From Phil1 sp040767925 (GTDB taxonomy: Bacteria > Bacillota > Clostridia > Christensenellales > CAG-138), in contig JAXGNN010000001.1 of the NCBI GenBank assembly GCA_040767925.1, positions 434,001 to 498,000 of the forward strand: 64,000 nucleotides of DNA. The letters are read 5' to 3'. Below, piece after piece: positions 53,028 through 61,059 of this stretch. The notes under the pieces are model-generated. The model was not told where the DNA came from and made no database searches. It was given only the letters and a program-made list of their open reading frames with translations. A program made the position numbers and the translations under genes. Each line of letters opens with the position of its first letter. The stretch's first letter is position 1.

Positions 53028-53540
53028 TTATCTTCTTTTGAGCTTTTCAGGCTCCGCGGTTTCATCCTCGCCGGAAACGGAAACGCGCCTGATGCGCATG
53101 TCGCGGATCGGCCGGTCCGCCCGGCCCGTCGGCGTGGAGGCGATCTCGTCCACGACGTCTATGCCCTCGACGACGCGGCCGAATGCGGCGTACTGCCCGT
53201 CGAGATGCGGCGCGTCCGCGTGCATGATGAAGAACTGCGAGCCCGCGGAATTCGGATTCGCCGCGCGCGCCATGGAGATGACGCCGCGCTTGTGCCGGAT
53301 GGGGTTCGCGACGCCGTTGCCCGAAAACTCGCCCCGGATGCACCACTCCGGCCCGCCCATGCCCGTGCCCTCGGGGCAACCGCCCTGGATCATGAAGCCG
53401 GGGATGACCCTGTGGAAGATCAGCCCGTCGTAGAAACCGCGGGACGCGAGATACACGAAGTTTTTCACCGTGTTGGGCGCCGCGCCCCCGTCGAGCTCGA
53501 GGCTGATCTGTTTGCCGTTTTCCATTTCGATCGTTACCAT
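53028..53540 (-). CDS. cyclophilin-type peptidyl-prolyl isomerase
   Basis: A 170-residue cytosolic cyclophilin (no signal peptide). The active-site FHRVIPGFMIQGG, MARAANPNSAGSQFFIM and AFGRVVEG are present. It speeds proline cis-trans isomerisation. Lies between two envelope glycosyltransferase genes. Confidence 0.93.
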   Translation of the reverse strand: MVTIEMENGKQISLELDGGAAPNTVKNFVYLASRGFYDGLIFHRVIPGFMIQGGCPEGTGMGGPEWCIRGEFSGNGVANPIRHKRGVISMARAANPNSAGSQFFIMHADAPHLDGQYAAFGRVVEGIDVVDEIASTPTGRADRPIRDMRIRRVSVSGEDETAEPEKLKRR

Positions 53541-53572
53541 TTCATTATCTCCCTAAAATTAATGATGCGCCT

Positions 53573-54805
53573 TTATGCATGCAGGAAATTCATCGCGAGC
53601 GCGCCGTAGACGTTGAGGAGGATGCCGAAGTACGCCGCGCCCTTTTCCCAGATGCGAAGGCTCGGCTCCCCTTCCCCGCCGCGCGGGGAAAAGAGATAGT
53701 ACGCGAGCGCGAGGGGCAGCATGTCCACCGTATAACGCGCGCCGAACTGCCAGCCGCCGAAGGTCTTGTGCGCGCAGAGCGCGAGCATGATCAAAAGCTG
53801 CGCGGCGAGGAGGCTCGCGCGCAGCGCGCCGAATCTTTTCTTCCGGGCGTCCCTTGCTATCGCCGCGAACATCAATAAAAAGAACGGGTTTGCGATATAG
53901 AACATGAAGCCGTTGAACACGGGATACGCGAGCCCGAGGTCCGCCTTAAATTTGACGGGCAGAAACCAGATGTTTTTTAGGTTTTCCGCGAGGTACACGA
54001 GGTTGAATTGCCCGTTCTCCGCCTCCGTGAACTCCGGCAGGTAGTTGTGCCCGAACTCCAGAGGGTTGTCGAAGCGCGCCCAGTTATACCACATGTATGC
54101 CGCCGCCACCGCGGCGACGGGCAGCCACGCCTTCCATTGCATAAAAAGCGTGCGCACTGGGCCGCGGTCCTTTAACTTATCCTGCTCATAGTAAAAAACG
54201 AGCAGCGGCAGGAAGGCGAAGGCCGAAAAGGGCCTGCACCCCACCGCGAAAGCAATAAGAAGATAGGAGAGAGAACGCCTGTTCCGGAGCGCCGCTTCCG
54301 CCGCCAACAACAGGAGCAGCGCGTTGAGCGACTGCGCCATGAACCAGACGCCGCCGTTTGTGCTCATCCACATGAGGTTGCTCCCCCAGACGAAGAACAG
54401 CGCCAGAAGCGCGCTGTTCGCCGCGGAAAAGCGCGCCCGGAGCGCCAAGCGGTAGACGGCGGCGCAACTCGCCATGGCGACGAGCGCGACGATGAGGTTG
54501 TTGGGCGTCCTTTCGCCGAAAAGCGCCGCGAAAGGCAGCATGACCGCCGAGGGGAACGGCGGGAAGGAAACGAAGTATTGCCCGTTATAGACGGCGAGCT
54601 CGAGATAATCGTAGTTGCGGCCGAGGGAAAGCTCCCCACGCATCCATGCGAGCGATTGAAGGGTGTAGCTGTCCCACGAGCTGTGCGCGAAGAGCGTGCC
54701 CCCGAGAAGGTCGTGGATGAGCACGTAGCCGAGCGCCATGATGAACATGAGGAGCGCGAGGGTCCTCCGCTCCTCTTTCCTGTTGCGTAGGTTCAGCGAT
54801 TCCAT
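53573..54805 (-). CDS. polytopic membrane protein, probable GT-C glycosyltransferase
   Basis: A 410-residue protein with about ten membrane segments. An acidic-aromatic first loop (SSWDSYTLQSLAWMRGE) and a later WYNWARFDNPLEFG resemble GT-C enzymes such as PMT/ArnT, which use lipid-linked sugars. Assignment is by general shape only. Its start overlaps the butyrate kinase stop by 13 bases, so the two are co-translated. Confidence 0.55.
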   Translation of the reverse strand: MESLNLRNRKEERRTLALLMFIMALGYVLIHDLLGGTLFAHSSWDSYTLQSLAWMRGELSLGRNYDYLELAVYNGQYFVSFPPFPSAVMLPFAALFGERTPNNLIVALVAMASCAAVYRLALRARFSAANSALLALFFVWGSNLMWMSTNGGVWFMAQSLNALLLLLAAEAALRNRRSLSYLLIAFAVGCRPFSAFAFLPLLVFYYEQDKLKDRGPVRTLFMQWKAWLPVAAVAAAYMWYNWARFDNPLEFGHNYLPEFTEAENGQFNLVYLAENLKNIWFLPVKFKADLGLAYPVFNGFMFYIANPFFLLMFAAIARDARKKRFGALRASLLAAQLLIMLALCAHKTFGGWQFGARYTVDMLPLALAYYLFSPRGGEGEPSLRIWEKGAAYFGILLNVYGALAMNFLHA

Positions 54806-55869
54806 ACGAATTCGCGCGGCTCCTCCTCGCCCTTCAGTACGCGCAGGGCGCCCGCCGCGAGCGCTTCAAGCTCGAATTCGCCCGGCATGACCTCGACGGG
54901 CGCGATCCACTCGACGCGCCGCCTCAGCGCGTCGGTGAGGCGCCTCGAGTGGGCGACCCCGCCCGTGAGGATGATCCTGTCCACCTTGCCGGATACGACG
55001 GTCGCAAGGTCGCCGATGCCCTTTGCAGCGCCGTAAATCATGGCGTCGTACACGAGGGCGGCGCGCTCGTCCCCTCCGTCGATCATGCGCTCGACCTGCC
55101 GCACGTCCGCGGTGCCCAAGTGCGCGCGCAGCCCCGCGTTGCCGCGCACCTTCTTGAGCATCTCGCGATAGGTGTACTTGCCCGAATAGCAGAGTTCTAT
55201 GAGCTGCTCCGCCTGCAGCTTGCCGCAGCGCTCCGGCGCAAAGCCCGCGTCGTCGTCGCTGTACATGTCGATCGCGCGCCCTTTATCGAACAGCCACACG
55301 CTCGTGCCGCCGCCCAGGTGCTGCACGATGAACGTGCATTCTGCGAAAGGCCTACACAGGATTTCCTTCGCGCACTTGTGCGCCATGGCGCGCGTGTTGA
55401 GCGCGTGGCCGCGGCTCTGCTTTTGGATTTCCAAAAGGCCGGTGACGCGCGCGATGGGCTCCAGCTCGTCGACCACGACCGGGTCGTATATATAGGCCGG
55501 GATGGCGAGCGGAGCCGCAATCGCGTACGCAATGGCGCAGCCGACGTTTGAAATATGTTCGCGGAGGTTTTTTTCGGAGCTTACGTAGGCCACCATGTCC
55601 TCGTTGATCCCGTAAGCCCCGGTTTTGCAGGGGGGCAGCATTCCTCCGCGCGAAACGATGCAATCGAGCGCGTCCGGCGCTATGCCGTGCCCCGCGAGGG
55701 AGGCAAGCACACACTCTTTCCTGTAGGAAAACTGTTCAATCGCTCTTGAGAAAGGCTTTAATTCTTCTTCGGCATGTTCGACGGATTCACGGTATAACTC
55801 CATATGATCCCGGTATACTGCGATCTTGGTCGATGTGGTGCCGGGGTTGATCACGAGTATGTTGTGCAT
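54793..55869 (-). CDS. buk: butyrate kinase
   Basis: A 358-residue ASKHA-fold kinase that makes butyrate and ATP from butyryl phosphate. Marks are LVINPGTTSTKIAVY (phosphate 1), VSRGGMLPP, VQHLGGGTSVW and ILTGGVAHS (adenosine). The start at 55869 is preferred over 55923 because it begins the conserved core and has AAAGGA nine bases upstream. The usual partner ptb is not in the window. Confidence 0.92.
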   Translation of the reverse strand: MHNILVINPGTTSTKIAVYRDHMELYRESVEHAEEELKPFSRAIEQFSYRKECVLASLAGHGIAPDALDCIVSRGGMLPPCKTGAYGINEDMVAYVSSEKNLREHISNVGCAIAYAIAAPLAIPAYIYDPVVVDELEPIARVTGLLEIQKQSRGHALNTRAMAHKCAKEILCRPFAECTFIVQHLGGGTSVWLFDKGRAIDMYSDDDAGFAPERCGKLQAEQLIELCYSGKYTYREMLKKVRGNAGLRAHLGTADVRQVERMIDGGDERAALVYDAMIYGAAKGIGDLATVVSGKVDRIILTGGVAHSRRLTDALRRRVEWIAPVEVMPGEFELEALAAGALRVLKGEEEPREFVWNR

Positions 55870-55930
55870 GCGTGGCGTTCCTTTCGGACGCTCCCGCGGG
55901 AGCGGTAATGCGCGGAAGAGCACCGCGGCA

Positions 55931-56314
55931 TTATTTTACCACATATTTGAGCTCGTCTCCATCGTTAAATCCGATGAATCCATAGAGTAGGCATTGGGAG
56001 AGAACCGCGATGAATTCCGTGTTCGTCGGCGGCCATTCGCTGGCGTTGTTCCGGAACAGCCTTGAAAGCGCCTGGCGATCGCCGCGCTCAAATGTCCTTT
56101 GCACGGCGAAGCGGATGTTCCTTTCAATCCCCGCCTGCGTGCACTTGAAGCGTTCCGTCAGCTTCGGATAGACGAGTGAGCGCATATTGTAGAGATACTC
56201 CGGATGCTCCTGGATAATGGACAGGATCAGATAGACGTAGGCATAACCCTTATAACGCGGATGCATGCCTATTTTCTGAAGCAACATGGCAGGGGCAAGA
56301 GCCAGTTTTTCCAT
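55931..56314 (-). CDS. orphan Spo0A C-terminal DNA-binding domain protein
   Basis: A 127-residue protein that consists only of a Spo0A_C-type domain: LLQKIGMHPRYKGYAYVYL, then the recognition-helix region TQAGIERNIRFAVQRTF. There is no receiver domain, so it lacks the phospho-switch of Spo0A. It may bind Spo0A boxes constitutively or compete with Spo0A. I start at 56314, ten bases after an AAGGA site; ATG 56323 is possible. Confidence 0.8.
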   Translation of the reverse strand: MEKLALAPAMLLQKIGMHPRYKGYAYVYLILSIIQEHPEYLYNMRSLVYPKLTERFKCTQAGIERNIRFAVQRTFERGDRQALSRLFRNNASEWPPTNTEFIAVLSQCLLYGFIGFNDGDELKYVVK

Positions 56315-56515
56315 ATTTCGCATTTCCTTTCTAAAAATTAGTAGATTTGATATGCGCGCGCTGTAAAAACATAGTAATTCATCGGTTTTTTCGTAGCAAT
56401 CTATCGCCATTATTCGATTTTATTCGACAATATATCCTTGCGAACCGCTCCCGTCATTGCATAAGTTCATTCTTTTATGCATCAGCGCCGTTCAGGCGGC
56501 GAAGCAATTTTCAAG

Positions 56516-56545
56516 TTGACAGTTATTAAGGCGTTAAGGTATACT
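56516..56545 (+). promoter_or_regulatory. promoter of the tRNA cluster
   Basis: TTGACA (56516-56521), 18-base spacer, TATACT (56540-56545), 21 bases before tRNA-Val. Confidence 0.8.
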
Positions 56546-56566
56546 ATCTCTTGCGGTTGACCGCCG

Positions 56567-56642
56567 GGGAGCATAGCTCAGCTGGGAGAGCACTTGCCTT
56601 ACAAGCAAGGGGTCACAGGTTCGAGCCCTGTTGTTCCCACCA
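56567..56642 (+). tRNA. tRNA-Val(UAC)
   Basis: Full cloverleaf with CCA encoded. Anticodon loop CTTACAA. Acceptor pairs GGGAGCA with TGTTCCC (one G-U). Confidence 0.96.
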
Positions 56643-56647
56643 TACAC

Positions 56648-56724
56648 GGCCCGGTAGTTCAGTTGGTTAGAATGCCAGCCTGTCACGCTGGAGGTCAGGG
56701 GTTCGAGCCCCCTCCGGGTCGCCA
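56648..56724 (+). tRNA. tRNA-Asp(GUC)
   Basis: Cloverleaf with acceptor GGCCCGG/CCGGGTC, anticodon loop CTGTCAC and encoded CCA. Confidence 0.96.
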
Positions 56725-56728
56725 GTCT

Positions 56729-56804
56729 GCCTCGGTAGCTCAGCTGGTAGAGCAAGGGACTGAAAATCCCTGTGTCGGTGGTTCGACTCCACTCTGAGGC
56801 ACCA
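56729..56804 (+). tRNA. tRNA-Phe(GAA)
   Basis: Cloverleaf with acceptor GCCTCGG/CTGAGGC, anticodon loop CTGAAAA and encoded CCA. Confidence 0.96.
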
Positions 56805-56807
56805 ATC

Positions 56808-56883
56808 GCGGGAGTAGCTCATTCGGTAGAGCGCTGCCTTGCCAAGGCAGAGGTGGCGGGTTCGAGCCCCGTCTCCCGCTCCA
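56808..56883 (+). tRNA. tRNA-Gly(GCC)
   Basis: Cloverleaf with acceptor GCGGGAG/CTCCCGC, anticodon loop TTGCCAA and encoded CCA. Confidence 0.96.
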
Positions 56884-56961
56884 AAGCTTTGCGGATGCAA
56901 GGCGTCAGCAAAGCTTTGGATGAACCCGGGGACGGCGCACTTTCATATAATGAATCCATAC

Positions 56962-57036
<75 letters not shown>

Positions 57037-57038
57037 TG

Positions 57039-57068
57039 AAAAAAGCATTGCATACGCAATGCTTTTTT
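57039..57068 (+). terminator. terminator of the tRNA cluster
   Basis: Thirteen-base arms around ATAC (57039-57051, 57056-57068), ending in six T. Confidence 0.9.
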
Positions 57069-57070
57069 CA

Positions 57071-57245
57071 GTGAAATAAATCCATACATGGATTTGTGAA
57101 ATGCGCTGCGCGCGTGAAATACGCCTGCGGCGTGTGAAATGCCTGCGGGCGTGGGGGATTTATTTCATTTCACTGTGAGCGGAGCGAGCAATTTCGCAAT
57201 TTGCGCAAGCAAATTATTTCACATCGGCATAAGCCGATATTTCAC
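57071..57245. repeat. array of short hairpins separated by GTGAAAT/ATTTCAC
   Basis: GTGAAAT at 57071, 57096, 57114 and 57134 is followed by inverted ATTTCAC at 57167, 57216 and 57239. The segments between are nearly all small palindromes: AAATCCAT/ATGGATTT, ACGCC/GGCGT, GCC/GGC, AATTTGC-GCAA-GCAAATT and ATCGGC-ATAA-GCCGAT. The outer parts (57071-57083 and about 57156-57173) are also complementary. Unequal spacing and palindromic units rule out CRISPR. It lies directly before a four-helix-bundle gene. Confidence 0.8.
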
Positions 57246-57318
57246 GCGTTACATTGGTTTGCAATGCCGGTTTGTAAATGCTATTATTTTTATATAGCAG
57301 GTATATGTGAGGATCGGC

Positions 57319-57663
57319 ATGGGAGAATCAAAACTTCAATCTATGTCCATGGACTTTTCCGTTGCGATATTGAAGCATTGTGAAACGATAAAGGGACATC
57401 ACTCTCTTGTCAATCAGCTCGAACGCTCGGGCACCTCTATCGGTGCGAATATTCATGAGGCAAACTATGCGCACGGAAAAGCGGATTTTATCGCGAAACT
57501 TCAAATCGCCTTAAAAGAGTGCCATGAAACGGAATATTGGCTCGAATTGTTTGTCAAATCAAATATTTTTGATGTGGATGCCGCGAAACCGTTGCGCAAT
57601 GCTTGCGGCACAATCAGGCGAATGCTGATCGCTTCTATCAATACGGCAAAGGGGAATTGTTGA
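57319..57663 (+). CDS. four-helix-bundle protein (23S rRNA intervening-sequence family)
   Basis: A 114-residue protein of the S23/IVP family: HSLVNQLERSGTSIGANIHEAN, then FIAKLQIALKECHETEYWLELF. The family is encoded in 23S rRNA intervening sequences and in many loose genomic copies, and is related to the Avd protein of diversity-generating retroelements. Function is not established. ATG 57319 has GAGG six bases upstream. The hairpin array precedes it and its codons are AT-richer than the flanks. Confidence 0.85.
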   Translation: MGESKLQSMSMDFSVAILKHCETIKGHHSLVNQLERSGTSIGANIHEANYAHGKADFIAKLQIALKECHETEYWLELFVKSNIFDVDAAKPLRNACGTIRRMLIASINTAKGNC

Positions 57664-57746
57664 GGGTTTTGCTTCGCAAAACGTTCGGTACTTGATATGA
57701 TAATTGTTAGCAGAATTAGGAATTTGACTGACGCAGGAGGTAGTTT

Positions 57747-58213
57747 ATGTTTCAAGGGAATCTAATCGCCTTACGGCCCTACACGCTTGAGCGCTGCCAT
57801 GAGTTTTGGAAAGAATGTGTGCCGGACCCTGATATGTGGGAACAAGGTTATACCTATGACTACGAGAGTATAAGCCGGTATTACCAAAGCAAAACGATGG
57901 ATAGGAGCAGGCGCTTTTTTGCCGTTTGCCACGATGAAAAGACCGTTGGAGAAACCCAGCTAAAATACATTGATCTCGAGAAAGGCTGCGGAACGCTGAG
58001 CATCCATTTTCCAATGACGAATACAAAAACCGCGGATGGGGCACGGAAGCGGTGCGTTTGCTTGTAGAGTACGTATTTAAGGAACTGGGTCTTCATACCG
58101 TCTATGCGGACTGTGTTCACAGAAACAAACGGAGTCAGCACGTCCTTGAGAAAAACGGTTTCATATATTCGCACGAAGACGAGGTATTACGCTATTATTT
58201 TTTAAATCGGTAA
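57747..58213 (+). pseudogene. GNAT acetyltransferase, frameshifted
   Basis: The first frame opens MFQGNLIALRPYTLERCHEFW, a RimJ/RimL-like GNAT start with a good AGGAGGT site. It leaves the family sequence after HFPMT at about 58017. The correct continuation (EYKNRGWGTEAVRLLVEYVF, with the acetyl-CoA loop) lies in another frame and ends at 58213 with YYFLNR. One missing base near 58017 explains this. It is a pseudogene or a sequencing error. Confidence 0.85.
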
Positions 58214-58382
58214 TCCCACGAATTTTCGGTCTTTCTGCACGCTAACATATGTATTTTGAATCAACAAGCCAAAAAGAAATTCCCGGCAAAAGGTGTGCTG
58301 CGATAGAGAATTATTGCGGTATGCCTTTCGTTTTTGATATGCTTTGTAAGGAGAAAATAGGAATTTGCAGAGGAGATAAATA

Positions 58383-58823
58383 ATGGATATTAAAAAAGTT
58401 ACGGGTGCTAAAAAAGAATATATTGCTTTGCTGTTGTTGGCTGACGAACAGGAAAACATGATAGATAAATACCTTGAGAATGGTGAAATGTTTGTTTTGG
58501 ATGATAACGGTATAAAAGCTGAGTGTGTAATCACCAAAGAGGCCGATGGTATTTATGAGCTGAAAAATATTGCTGTTTTGCCTGATTATCAACACAGAGG
58601 CTATGGGAAAAGCCTGATAGAATTTCTGTTTACCTATTATTCCGACTGCAATGTTCTGTTTGTCGGAACCGGGGACTGTCATTCGATCCTTTCTTTTTAT
58701 AATATCTGCGGTTTTACAGAATCGCACAGGGTAAAGAACTTTTTTATTGATAACTACGACCATCCGATGTATGAAGACGGAAAACAACTGGTCGATATGG
58801 TTTATCTGAAGAAAGAACGATAA
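58383..58823 (+). CDS. GNAT family N-acetyltransferase
   Basis: A 146-residue acetyltransferase. ELKNIAVLPDYQHRGYGKSLIEFL contains the acetyl-CoA loop, and LSFYNICGFTESHRV is the typical C-terminal part. The substrate is unknown. Codons are strongly AT-rich compared with the window, and it lies between the two att-like repeats, so it is probably acquired. GAGGAG precedes the start. Confidence 0.85.
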   Translation: MDIKKVTGAKKEYIALLLLADEQENMIDKYLENGEMFVLDDNGIKAECVITKEADGIYELKNIAVLPDYQHRGYGKSLIEFLFTYYSDCNVLFVGTGDCHSILSFYNICGFTESHRVKNFFIDNYDHPMYEDGKQLVDMVYLKKER

Positions 58824-58852
58824 CTTCCCCCTTCCCGCCTGCGGGCGGGTCG

Positions 58853-58867
58853 CGGGTGGTGCCTCCA
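58853..58867 (+). repeat. att-like direct repeat, right copy
   Basis: Exact copy of the last 15 bases of tRNA-Cys (57022-57036). The sequence before it does not form a T arm, so it is not a whole tRNA. Confidence 0.6.
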
Positions 58868-58997
58868 AAAGAAAACAACGTCACCCGCAATCCGCGAAGC
58901 CCCGGGGAGCTGAACGGCGTGAGTGACACTGAGATTTCAGTATAACAGGTGCAGCGGACAAAGTCAAATCCGATGAAGCGAGGCGGGATACCCGCAA

Positions 58998-59030
58998 CAA
59001 ATGGCCCCCGCCGGGTTCGGCGGGGGCCAT
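58998..59030 (-). terminator. terminator after the zinc-ribbon gene
   Basis: Thirteen-base arms ATGGCCCCCGCCG and CGGCGGGGGCCAT (59001-59013, 59018-59030). On the minus strand the stem is followed by TTTGTTG. Confidence 0.7.
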
Positions 59031-59037
59031 GACGGAA

Positions 59038-59349
59038 TCAATATCTGTCTCTGCGCCGCTCGTTGGGCTGGAAGCAATCCTTGCAATACACAGGCCTGTC
59101 GGACGACGGCCTGAACGGAACTTCGGTCTGCTTGCCGCACTGCGCGCATATGGCGGGATACATTTGCCTCGGCGAACTGCCATAACCATCGCGCCCGCCA
59201 TCCCGCTGGCGATCCTTCTTCGCGGCCCTGCAATTCGGGCACCTTTGCGGCTCGTTCTGAAAGCCCTTTTCCCGATAAAAGGCTTGTTCGCTTTCCGTAA
59301 AGAGAAATTCTGCTCCGCAGTCCCTGCAGGTAAGTATTTTGTCTGACAA
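59038..59349 (-). CDS. small double zinc-ribbon protein
   Basis: A 103-residue protein with two zinc knuckles: CRDCGAEF...CPNCRAAK and CAQCGK...CKDCF. The segment LFTESEQAFYREKGFQNEPQRC is typical of a widespread family annotated only as zinc-ribbon proteins. It may bind nucleic acid; no function is known. It has its own terminator. Confidence 0.82.
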   Translation of the reverse strand: MSDKILTCRDCGAEFLFTESEQAFYREKGFQNEPQRCPNCRAAKKDRQRDGGRDGYGSSPRQMYPAICAQCGKQTEVPFRPSSDRPVYCKDCFQPNERRRDRY

Positions 59350-59566
59350 CTAGAGGTCCTCCACGTTTTTGATTTTTCTATTTCGCAATAGCATTTTTAG
59401 TATATCACATTATTTAGAAAAAGATATCTTTATTTTTCAAAGAGGGCAAAGGATGAATCCCCTGCCTTTTTTGCGAAAGCCGCTATGCGCATCCGGCGCG
59501 CCATGAACGAATGGAGATAGAACGGCATACGGGCAGCATGTCTTGCTGCTTCCCACATCGGGCGAA

Positions 59567-60139
59567 TCAGCGCTTCCCTCTTTGCTGATTGACCTTCACC
59601 GTGCACGGCGCCGCGTTCAGCGGCGGGCTGGCGCCCTCGTAGGCCAGCCGCAGCAGAGGGCGCATGCCGGCCGCTTCGTGACGGCCGGACGCGTAAACGA
59701 TCTGCGCGGCGCCCGCGCGCCCGTCGAGGAGAAGGCCTTTGTTTTCCGGTTTCCCCTTAAGCCACGCGCGCGCGATTTCCGTGACGTCGATTTCCGTATA
59801 GGCCGCGCGCGCTTCGTCCGCATAATCCGCGCACAGGCCGGCGTCGAAGACGGGCGGCGAGAAGCAATTGCTGTAAACGCTGAAATAATCCAGCAGCGGA
59901 CAAGCGCAGTAAAAATCGTTCCGCGGGCAGAAGAACGCATCAGGGGCCTTTACGGGGACTTTAAACAAGACGAGCCGCGCCCGCGCGAGGCGGCCCGAAA
60001 AGGCCTCGGGAGGAAGCTCAAAGTACAGGTAAGTCTTATAGTTGCACCCGACGCGCAACCTGTCGCTGCGATATTCAAAACATCCCGTGCCGTTCATCAG
60101 GCTGACCGATTCCCTGCACGCCAAATCCATATAGCTCAT
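59567..60139 (-). CDS. DNRLRE-like domain protein
   Basis: A 190-residue protein with no signal peptide. The pattern FELPPEAFSGRLARARLVLF, then DVTEIARAWLKGKPENKGLLL and a final RPLLRLAY, resembles the DNRLRE domain common in surface proteins of Clostridia. Function is unknown. A TATAAT box (60151-60156, minus strand) and the palindrome GAAACGTTTC lie upstream. Confidence 0.6.
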   Translation of the reverse strand: MSYMDLACRESVSLMNGTGCFEYRSDRLRVGCNYKTYLYFELPPEAFSGRLARARLVLFKVPVKAPDAFFCPRNDFYCACPLLDYFSVYSNCFSPPVFDAGLCADYADEARAAYTEIDVTEIARAWLKGKPENKGLLLDGRAGAAQIVYASGRHEAAGMRPLLRLAYEGASPPLNAAPCTVKVNQQRGKR

Positions 60140-60515
60140 AACATACCACCATTATAAGCATATGTTAATTGAAACGTTTCGGTGCGACGCGGCTTTCCGG
60201 ACGGCGGGTACAAAAAGCACGATTCTAAATAGCATATAAATGAAAGTACTTGCTTTCGATTACAAACATGCAAAAGGAAGATTTTGTGGCACTGGTCACA
60301 ATCTCCCTGCAAAACGGAACCGCTTTTCGTGCCAAAGCGAGGATTCTATACTCTCCATCGAAGTAATCAACGAAACCGTCATTCCTTATAAAGCGGGGAA
60401 CCAGAGCGCAATCGTCCCAGCGGCGGTGCCGCTGGGAGATTGCATGGAAAAACCGTTTCCGCACGCCCGCGCGCATGTTATAATAACCTATCATATTATG
60501 CGGAAGGGCCTTATG
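60140..60515. other. 376-base gap with palindromic operator candidate
   Basis: No gene is supported here. It contains the ten-base palindrome GAAACGTTTC (60171-60180), the type bound by LacI-family regulators, 31 bases before the DNRLRE gene. It also has a nine-base hairpin CCCAGCGGC/GCCGCTGGG (60416-60436) without T tract and a lone TATAAT at 60479-60484. Confidence 0.45.
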
Positions 60516-60944
60516 ATGTTACGAAAGATCCTCTACATCTTCCTCCAGTGGACCTGGGGTTTTCCGCAAAGCCTCATGGGGCTCATCCTTCTCATCGCGC
60601 TGGGGAAGCAGAGGCGCGAATGGCACGGCTTCGCGCTGATGACGGTCTATGACCTTGAAAAGGCGAACGTAAAGCGGCTCGGGAGCGTGTCTCTCGGGAT
60701 GTTCACGTTCGTGATTACGGACAGGGAAGGCAAGCCGTATCCGGGACACGCCGCGCACGAGTACGGGCACACCTTCCAGTCACTGCTCCTCGGCCCGCTG
60801 TATTTGTTCGCCGTGGGCATCCCCTCCTCCCTGTGGGCGCTCCATTACCGGAGGCATTCAGCGGAATACGCCGCCAAAGGCGTCGGCTACTGCTCGCGCT
60901 ATCCCGAAAACTGGGCGGAAGCTCTGGGAGAGCGGATGAGCTGA
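60516..60944 (+). CDS. small membrane protein with HEYGH motif
   Basis: A 142-residue protein with an N-terminal membrane segment (about 5-24) and a second hydrophobic segment (about 90-112). Between them HAAHEYGHTFQS contains an HEXXH zinc-protease-like motif, followed by LGPLYLFAVGIPS. No third ligand is evident and no family function is known. A GGAAGGG site precedes 60516; the in-frame start at 60240 is rejected for lack of one. Confidence 0.6.
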   Translation: MLRKILYIFLQWTWGFPQSLMGLILLIALGKQRREWHGFALMTVYDLEKANVKRLGSVSLGMFTFVITDREGKPYPGHAAHEYGHTFQSLLLGPLYLFAVGIPSSLWALHYRRHSAEYAAKGVGYCSRYPENWAEALGERMS

Positions 60945-61000
60945 CGCTGCCGCCGCCCGCGGGGAAACCGCATGTCCGACAATATATTCTCGCACCTGCC

Positions 61001-61029
61001 TTGACGCGGCTTTCCCCAGTTGATATACT
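61001..61029 (+). promoter_or_regulatory. promoter of the methyltransferase gene
   Basis: TTGACG (61001-61006), 17-base spacer, TATACT (61024-61029), 31 bases before the start. Confidence 0.7.
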
Positions 61030-61059
61030 TGGCGGAAATTCACTTTGGGGAGGCCCGTT

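Noticed and set aside
57071..57245. CRISPR array
   Set aside because: The repeated word is only seven bases, spacing is unequal, orientation flips midway, and the segments between are palindromes rather than unique spacers. No cas genes are present.
58850..58867. Second tRNA-Cys gene
   Set aside because: Only the last 15 bases match; there is no T arm, anticodon arm or D arm before them.
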